Part shown: in pieces, positions 59,150-64,000 of the stretch
Layout of the letters: every line of letters starts with the position of its first letter
Numbering within the stretch: position 1 is the stretch's first letter
Source: Rhizophagus clarus
Lineage: Eukaryota > Glomeromycota > Glomeromycetes > Glomerales > Glomeraceae
Direction: 5' to 3'
Length of the DNA stretch: 64,000 bases
Assembly (NCBI GenBank): GCA_015698045.1
Contig: BLAL01000079.1
Span: forward strand, 124,001 to 188,000
Program-made: the position numbers and the translations under genes
Notes under the pieces: generated by a model
Seen by the model: the letters and a program-made list of their open reading frames with translations, nothing else
Databases searched by the model: none
What the model was told of the DNA's origin: nothing

Positions 59150-59680
59150 CAAATTTCTTTTATACTATACAAACTTTTAGAAAATCTCAAAAAAAATTTT
59201 TTATTAAATATTTCATATGAACTGAACTCTTAAAAAATCTCAAAAAAAATTTTTATTAGATATTTCATATAAATACTTCTTATATGAATTTTTAGAAATA
59301 AAAAAATTTATTTATTAAAAATATCCAATATGAATCTTAGAAAATCTTTCAAAAAAAAATTCCTATCAAATATTCTATACAAATCCTTCCTATATGAACT
59401 TTTAAAAAACTTTGCAAAAAAATTTTCTATTAGATATCCCATATGAACTCTTTTTATACGAACTCTTAGAAAATCTTTTAAAAAAATTTTCTATCAGATA
59501 TTTCATATAAACTCTTTTCATATGAACTTTTAGAAAATAAAAAAAAATTTTCTATCAGATACCCTATATAAGCTTTTAAAAATCTCAAAAAAAAAATCTC
59601 TATTTATCAAAAATATCCTATACAAATCTTAGGAAAACTATCAAAAAAAATTTTCTATCAGAGTTTAATGAGTTTAAAAT
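59150..59680. repeat. ~62-bp tandem repeats
   Basis: Eight or so units of TTTCTATCAGATATTTCATA, TGAACTCTT.TATATGAAC and TTTTAGAAAATCTCAAAAAA, with moderate divergence. No coding content. Confidence 0.75.
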
Positions 59681-59729
59681 GGTTTATAAATAAAATATTA
59701 TTATTGAAAAATCTAAAAATCTGCTAATA

Positions 59730-59984
59730 TATAATAAGCCAATTAGTAACCAATCAGTCATCAATCTAATATGGTTGATTAGTGACCTATTGTAACTGGT
59801 AAATTTCAACTGTATACCAATTAGTCATTAATAAGTCATATGACAGGTTAATAACTGATTGGAATTTATATCTGATTGATGACAAATTGATATCAGATTG
59901 AAGAATCAGTCATCAATAGATAACCAACCAGTTTCCAATCAGTTACCAATCAGTTATATAACCAATTGGTGACTAGTTTGACCC
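59730..59984. repeat. CAATCAGT/ACTGATTGG iterons
   Basis: Dispersed copies of AACCAATCAGT, TAACTGATTGG and GATTAGTGACC in both orientations fill 250 bp. This is typical of subterminal transposon sequence. It ends where the pogo-like gene is cut. Confidence 0.6.
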
Positions 59985-60444
59985 TATTTGATCTGTGTAT
60001 AACAATGAATACTCAAATTATTGTAACTCATAAACCCATCTAACCACTTATTACTAAAAGAAAAAGATTGAATATCAGGATACAAAGCTCTCCATTGTTG
60101 CATATTTGCAAATGCTTTAGCCTTTGTTTGAACCATTTTCCAGGAAATTGCATTCTGATTTTTTTCTTCTTTCCTTTATCCACTTTACCAAATGTTTTAA
60201 GAGAAGGATATTTTGGAGAAGCTCCTTTATTCAAATATTTTAAATCTGGCTGCACTTTTAAAAGTTGTTCTTTTTTAGATAACCAGTCTCAAAGTTGTTT
60301 TGTTTCAATATTAAATTTGATTGCAGTCATATTTTTACTATGACCTCTTTCATAATATGTGATAATCTCATGTGCATTCCATTGTCATCATAATTTTTCT
60401 GTTACTCTTCCACAGTTTGTAATTTTATTTGCACGAGGTCCCAT
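59985..60444 (-). pseudogene. pogo/Tigger-like transposase N-terminus
   Basis: From ATG 60444 the frame reads MGPRANKITNCGRVTEKL, IITYYERGHSKNMTAIKFNI and E.KQL.DWLSKKEQLLKVQP, an N-terminal HTH. Then, after frame changes, come KAKAFANMQQWRALYPDIQ and FSNKWLDGFMS, the CENP-B-type second HTH (HTH_Tnp_Tc5). Three TGA codons lie where CGA (Arg) is expected (EKL**QW, QL*DWL). The DDE domain is missing because the gene is interrupted by the repeats at 59.1-59.98 kb. Confidence 0.7.
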
Positions 60445-60445
60445 T

Positions 60446-61016
60446 TTTAATATGTTAAAAAAAATGAAAAAGAAATAAAACGAGGAGAAAATTTTTTTGC
60501 GCATATTGATTTTAAGGGGTTTTGAGATTAGGGTAAGATCTTGTCCCCCTGGTACTATTTAAATAGTACCCTGGCCTATACGGTATATTCAAAATATAAT
60601 GTTGCCAAACGTTTATCTTTACAATTTTCACAGGTCCTTCATTACAGATGATTTTGCAGCAAACACTTTCATTTTGCGAATACCATAAAAATTTTGTTAA
60701 GGTAGTGTTTAATAATATTAGTCGTATTACCTTTTTTTAAAAATATTTTCCTTTCAAAAAAAGAAAAAAAATAGAGTTATTTATTTTTTTTATATACATA
60801 ATTTATTGTTCGAAGTTGATACAAAAATATTACACGATTCCTTGAAATTTTTTGAATGCGGAGACTACCTCCAGAGAAATAATTGTAAACTCATCATATG
60901 TAGTTATGCGAGATTAATACGTGATTTCGATATATTTGTAAAAATGTTCGCGGAAAAAACTCTTTCCCGTAATTTTTGATACATTTTATGACCCCTCCGT
61001 TCGTGCAGTTTTAGTG
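60446..61016. other. Intergenic, promoter side of the 61.2-kb gene
   Basis: G+C rises from about 60570 onward and the sequence no longer looks like transposon DNA. No gene frame is supported. Confidence 0.4.
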
Positions 61017-61024
61017 TATAAAAA
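61017..61024 (+). promoter_or_regulatory. TATA box candidate (TATAAAAA)
   Basis: GTGTATAAAAACC lies in a comparatively GC-rich region about 240 bp before the ATG at 61256. It is followed by a C/T-rich leader (CTCCAAAGAGTTTTTCCACA). The context is better than for A+T rich matches elsewhere in the window. Confidence 0.45.
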
Positions 61025-61255
61025 CCAAGAACATAGTCTACCAAGTACCAACTAACACTCCAAAGAGTTTTTCCACACCTCTCAGCACACTTTCAAGCCT
61101 CACTTCCTTTTTTTTTACGACTGTTTACATATTCTCAGTAATTTTTTCTCGGCCCAAAGTTGGAACACTTTATTCACCTACATATATTTACTGTTATACA
61201 GTTCTGCGGCTTCTTTTTTTCTTTACATTATACCACTGTGAAACTACGAACAATT

Positions 61256-61516
61256 ATGTCCTCGGTCGTCAACCAAATTTTTTCTGATAAAGTCACCCTT
61301 AAACTTTACAAACCTTTGAAAAAATCCCATACTCTCACCTTCTCGGGAACCTTATGTGATACATGTGGAAATGGCACTTTGTACAATACGAAGATCGCAC
61401 GCTATTACCTTCTAGAGTTAAAAGATCATCACCTAGGCACCAATCATACTTCACACAAACAAATACACCTTCCCGGTTCTAGAAATTATTCCCTAAACCC
61501 AATTTCAAATACGTAA
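61256..61516 (+). CDS. Small protein, unknown, CxxC motif
   Basis: I chose the ATG at 61256 (MSSVVNQIFSDKVTLKLYKP). The preceding 96 nt of open frame from 61160 are pyrimidine-rich, leader-like and encode F/H/L runs. The 86-residue product has CDTCGNG (one CxxC), no signal peptide, and a basic-hydrophilic tail ending NPISNT. Codon use is more balanced than in the A+T rich parts, and a TATA candidate lies upstream. Family unknown. Confidence 0.5.
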   Translation: MSSVVNQIFSDKVTLKLYKPLKKSHTLTFSGTLCDTCGNGTLYNTKIARYYLLELKDHHLGTNHTSHKQIHLPGSRNYSLNPISNT

Positions 61517-62280
61517 AAAGTATGTTCTTATTTACGTTTTCGTCTTAGATTATACGCATTTATTTTCACTGTCTGAGAACACTTTTAATGGGCAAATATT
61601 TAGCCTTACAAAATAGAATCAATTCACGTGCTTCCAATAATAGATAAACGTGCACTTTATTCTTTTTTCATACAAAAATCATGTCATGTACCTAGGTTTT
61701 TACCTTTACTGTGGCGGCCTTTACGCTAATATTGCACTTCCTTATTCACCCAAATGACTTGCACCCTCCTGGCGGCTTACGTTATATCCAATAGACGTGG
61801 CGCTACCATGAATACCCACCATGACAGGGTATGACTAGTACTTAAAAACAAACCTAGTTCGTCGCAAACACTCTTTGAAACAAGTTAGCAAACGCGAGCA
61901 AAAACTAAATTGGGAATCAACTGTAACAACAAGTCATCCGCAGAAAACATTTCATAGCAAACGTTTAGGCGTTCAATACACATGCACCATACGTCGTTTT
62001 CGCGATTCACATGTCATCACGTCGAACACTAAATAATATAAACTATACCGCTATTTGACTTTTGATGCGGTACGCAGCCCAAAGCAAATTAAACGAGAGA
62101 ATCGTTTAACCTAGATCAGAAAGCAACAGGTCAACCTTCCCACTTTTTATTATCGTCCAAAAATAAAAAAGTGGAAACCCCCTTTTACTATAAAAAAAAT
62201 TCAACACATCACCTGTAAGAAGGCTTCACAGCTCTCCCCAATCTCATTGAGAAAGCACGGAAAAAACGAGACGTCATGTT
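61517..62280. other. Intergenic, GC-richer, no supported gene
   Basis: Unique-looking sequence. Short stretches at 61700-61850 (for example GTGGCGGCC, GGCGGCTTACG) and 61890-62100 resemble promoter or decayed exons, but no frame holds. Confidence 0.35.
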
Positions 62281-62610
62281 AAAATTAATCACACACGAGA
62301 TCAACAAAACTATGAACGTTATATGCAAAATCAAGAGTATTACAACAGCCTTTCGCGCATGCCACGTTGGCTTGTCTCTCCCCTTATATGGCACAACTGC
62401 TTATTAATGAAGCAGCATATCAGCAAGAACGAGTCACCATTGTTGAAGAGGCTACCCCTAAAAAAAACAACCATTGAAACTATCGGTTCGAAATCAATGA
62501 TGAAGCAACAACTTCTCAATCGTAAAGACTTTTTTCTTATGACGCACACCTCAAAGGTGAAAGAAAAATTCGGGCTCTTGGGAAACTGGGGTTGAAACTG
62601 GGGTTGAGAC
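62281..62610 (+). CDS. Coding-like stretch, possible small gene
   Basis: One plus frame gives NYERYMQNQEYYNSLSRMPR then WLVSPL. A second frame starting at an internal ATG (near 62389) gives MAQLLINEAAYQQERVTIVE then EATPKKNNH. The two frames abut with a shift, as if one protein were broken or spliced here. Minus-strand open frames over the same bases look like shadows. Weak call. Confidence 0.2.
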
Positions 62611-62661
62611 TGCAGGTTATCATAGCCTTATAGACTTTTCATTTTATGTCACAGTTACGTC

Positions 62662-62690
62662 GATAACACTAAATAAATAAATAAATAAAT
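62662..62690. repeat. (AAAT)n microsatellite
   Basis: CTAAATAAATAAATAAATAAATC, five to six AAAT units. Confidence 0.8.
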
Positions 62691-63077
62691 CATAAAAATG
62701 TTCTTAATTATTAGAATTCTTCAATTGTTTTGTCATTTCCGTACCGGATGTTTTGCCTGAGATTCGATGATTCGTTACATTATTAAAATATTGTCTTAAT
62801 AATTACAGTATGTTTACGTACTGCATTGTATCGGATTTATGAAATTAGGCAAACCCCTATTGCGCCCTCGGATATAGAAACATGTGACTTTTTCCTAAGA
62901 AATGTCAAATAATGACGTGCCTTTGATACTTGAAAGGGTATTGGAAAAAATTGGCTAGACGCAAGATTTGAGGTATTTCATAAATCCACCATGATGGGCT
63001 GCCTGATAAGCAAAAAAAATTAAAATTGCAAGTGTCATTTAATGGTGACGAGCCGTGCTGGTCAAAGGTGTTGCGAC

Positions 63078-63187
63078 TAGTGATGGTATTCCCATGGAAT
63101 TTGCAGGAATTTATCGGGATCTGTGCAAATTTTACATTAGTAATACTGTACAAATTCCGCGTAACGGTTAATTAACCCCCATCACTG
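63078..63187. mobile_element. 110-bp hAT MITE
   Basis: The perfect 8-bp duplication is GTTGCGAC (63070-63077 and 63188-63195). The ends are TAGTGATGG (left) and inverted CAGTGATGG (right). The interior has AATTTGCAGGAATT and CGCGTAACGG. No coding capacity. Confidence 0.85.
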
Positions 63188-63195
63188 GTTGCGAC

Positions 63196-64000
63196 GCAAC
63201 CTGCTGCATTTATGTGCCTAAAACAAGCTAAAAGGAGGCGCATCTCTTGCGATCTGCCGCAAAATGCGATGATCTACACCATTATGCATAACTCATATTC
63301 AATTTATTCTTATTTATAAATAGTATTTTTATTCTTTTGCTTGTATGCAGATATTTCCGGACACAATTTTTTTTTTATCTCCGAAATTTCGCAAACTTTA
63401 TTTACCTAAAAAAAAAATCATCATCACTCTACGATACACTGTACATGCATGGCGCAAGAAGCTTGCATATTTATAAAATAGTATTTATTGCAATTAGGAA
63501 TAAAAGATTTAATTTTCTTTTTCCCTTATTTAGCCAGTTTATTTATGGAAAAAAAAAAATTAAGAAAAGGTCTAACCATAAACAAACGATATGGCGTTCA
63601 ACTTCATAGAATGATTTTATAGACAGATGTTAACTATAGAAAGTTAGAACAGTATGATTGAATTTTATTATTCATGCTCATACTGCTCAACAAGAGGATT
63701 TTAAGTTATTGATTTTGGATGTTGTACGTTTCACATACTAGAGCAAGAACTTTTTAATTTTACATATAAATAATAAAAGAATGGAAAACGTCATATTTTT
63801 AATATTCAAAATTACATTTATAATATCACAAATTAATTTTGGAATAAATTTATTAAAAATTTTTGCTTTACACGAAAAAAAAAATCTAATTTTATTATTG
63901 AAAAGTTTTTCAAGAATAATATGTAAATATGAGAATTATAATAAGCTTATTACCAAATTATTACAGATCTTGGCAATCTTTTTTTTTTACACTTTGATTT
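63196..64000. other. No supported feature
   Basis: Unique A+T rich sequence with a few homopolymer runs. The open frame at 63337-63609 has no recognisable feature. Confidence 0.4.

Noticed and set aside
62905..63153. 82-codon minus frame
   Set aside because: Overlaps the hAT MITE at 63078-63187; no motif.

Overview
This looks like repeat-rich genomic DNA of an arbuscular mycorrhizal fungus (Glomeromycotina, most likely Rhizophagus). The grounds are the very high A+T content, short spliceosomal introns (GTAAGT or GTATGT donors, TACTAAT/GCTAAC branch sites, about 50-80 nt), an interstitial CCCTAA/TTAGGG tract, and several protein families I recognise from memory as expanded in Rhizophagus (Plavaka-like transposases, a DDE-like SDNGPHYH family, trihelix/Myb proteins, LINE ORF1). 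No tRNA, rRNA or CRISPR was seen. The species assignment is inference.

Layout. 0-2.7 kb: poorly supported host-like exons. 2.7-6.9 kb: a 4.2-kb Tc1/mariner element with multi-copy subterminal arms and a dead transposase. 7.1-8.2 kb: a secreted alpha/beta-hydrolase gene with one frameshift. 8.7-8.9 kb: a possible small membrane protein. 12.0-13.6 kb: a second dead Tc1 element. 15.8-21.2 kb: a retroposon carrying only ORF1, framed by a 16-bp duplication and interrupted by two DNA transposons. 21.3-25.8 kb: telomere-like repeats and a 3.8-kb inverted-repeat element holding a dead trihelix/Myb gene. 26-28.4 kb: a transposon remnant and an exon-intron-like cassette. 28.4-31.7 kb: a five-exon DDE-like gene broken by three TGA codons. 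32-33 kb: a dead gene split by a tiny retroposon. 33.2-34.6 kb: an inverted-repeat element. 35.2-43.0 kb: a LINE fragment split inside its RNase H domain by a 5.7-kb DNA transposon that itself carries a 2.0-kb element. 43.7-51.0 kb: inverted copies of a splice-signal array, one inside a TTAA-flanked element. 51.3-58.2 kb: a Plavaka transposase gene opened by two insertions, one of which is a CACTA element with a TCT duplication. 58.7-60.4 kb: more transposon ends and a dead pogo-type transposase. 61-64 kb: a richer-in-GC stretch with a possible small gene and a 110-bp hAT MITE.

Almost nothing here is an intact host gene; the window is mostly a record of nested insertions that can be ordered from their target-site duplications. 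The most unusual signal is a set of cassettes, at six or more places, each a tandem series of 30-45-nt exon-like blocks bounded by good 3' and 5' splice signals and separated by short similar introns. They occur inside at least three transposons of different type (CACTA with 3-bp duplication, an element with 9-bp duplication, an element flanked by TTAA). A second pattern is that nearly all premature stops in the dead transposases are explained by C-to-T (or G-to-A) changes.

All coordinates and element boundaries were read by eye; no alignment or database search was run.
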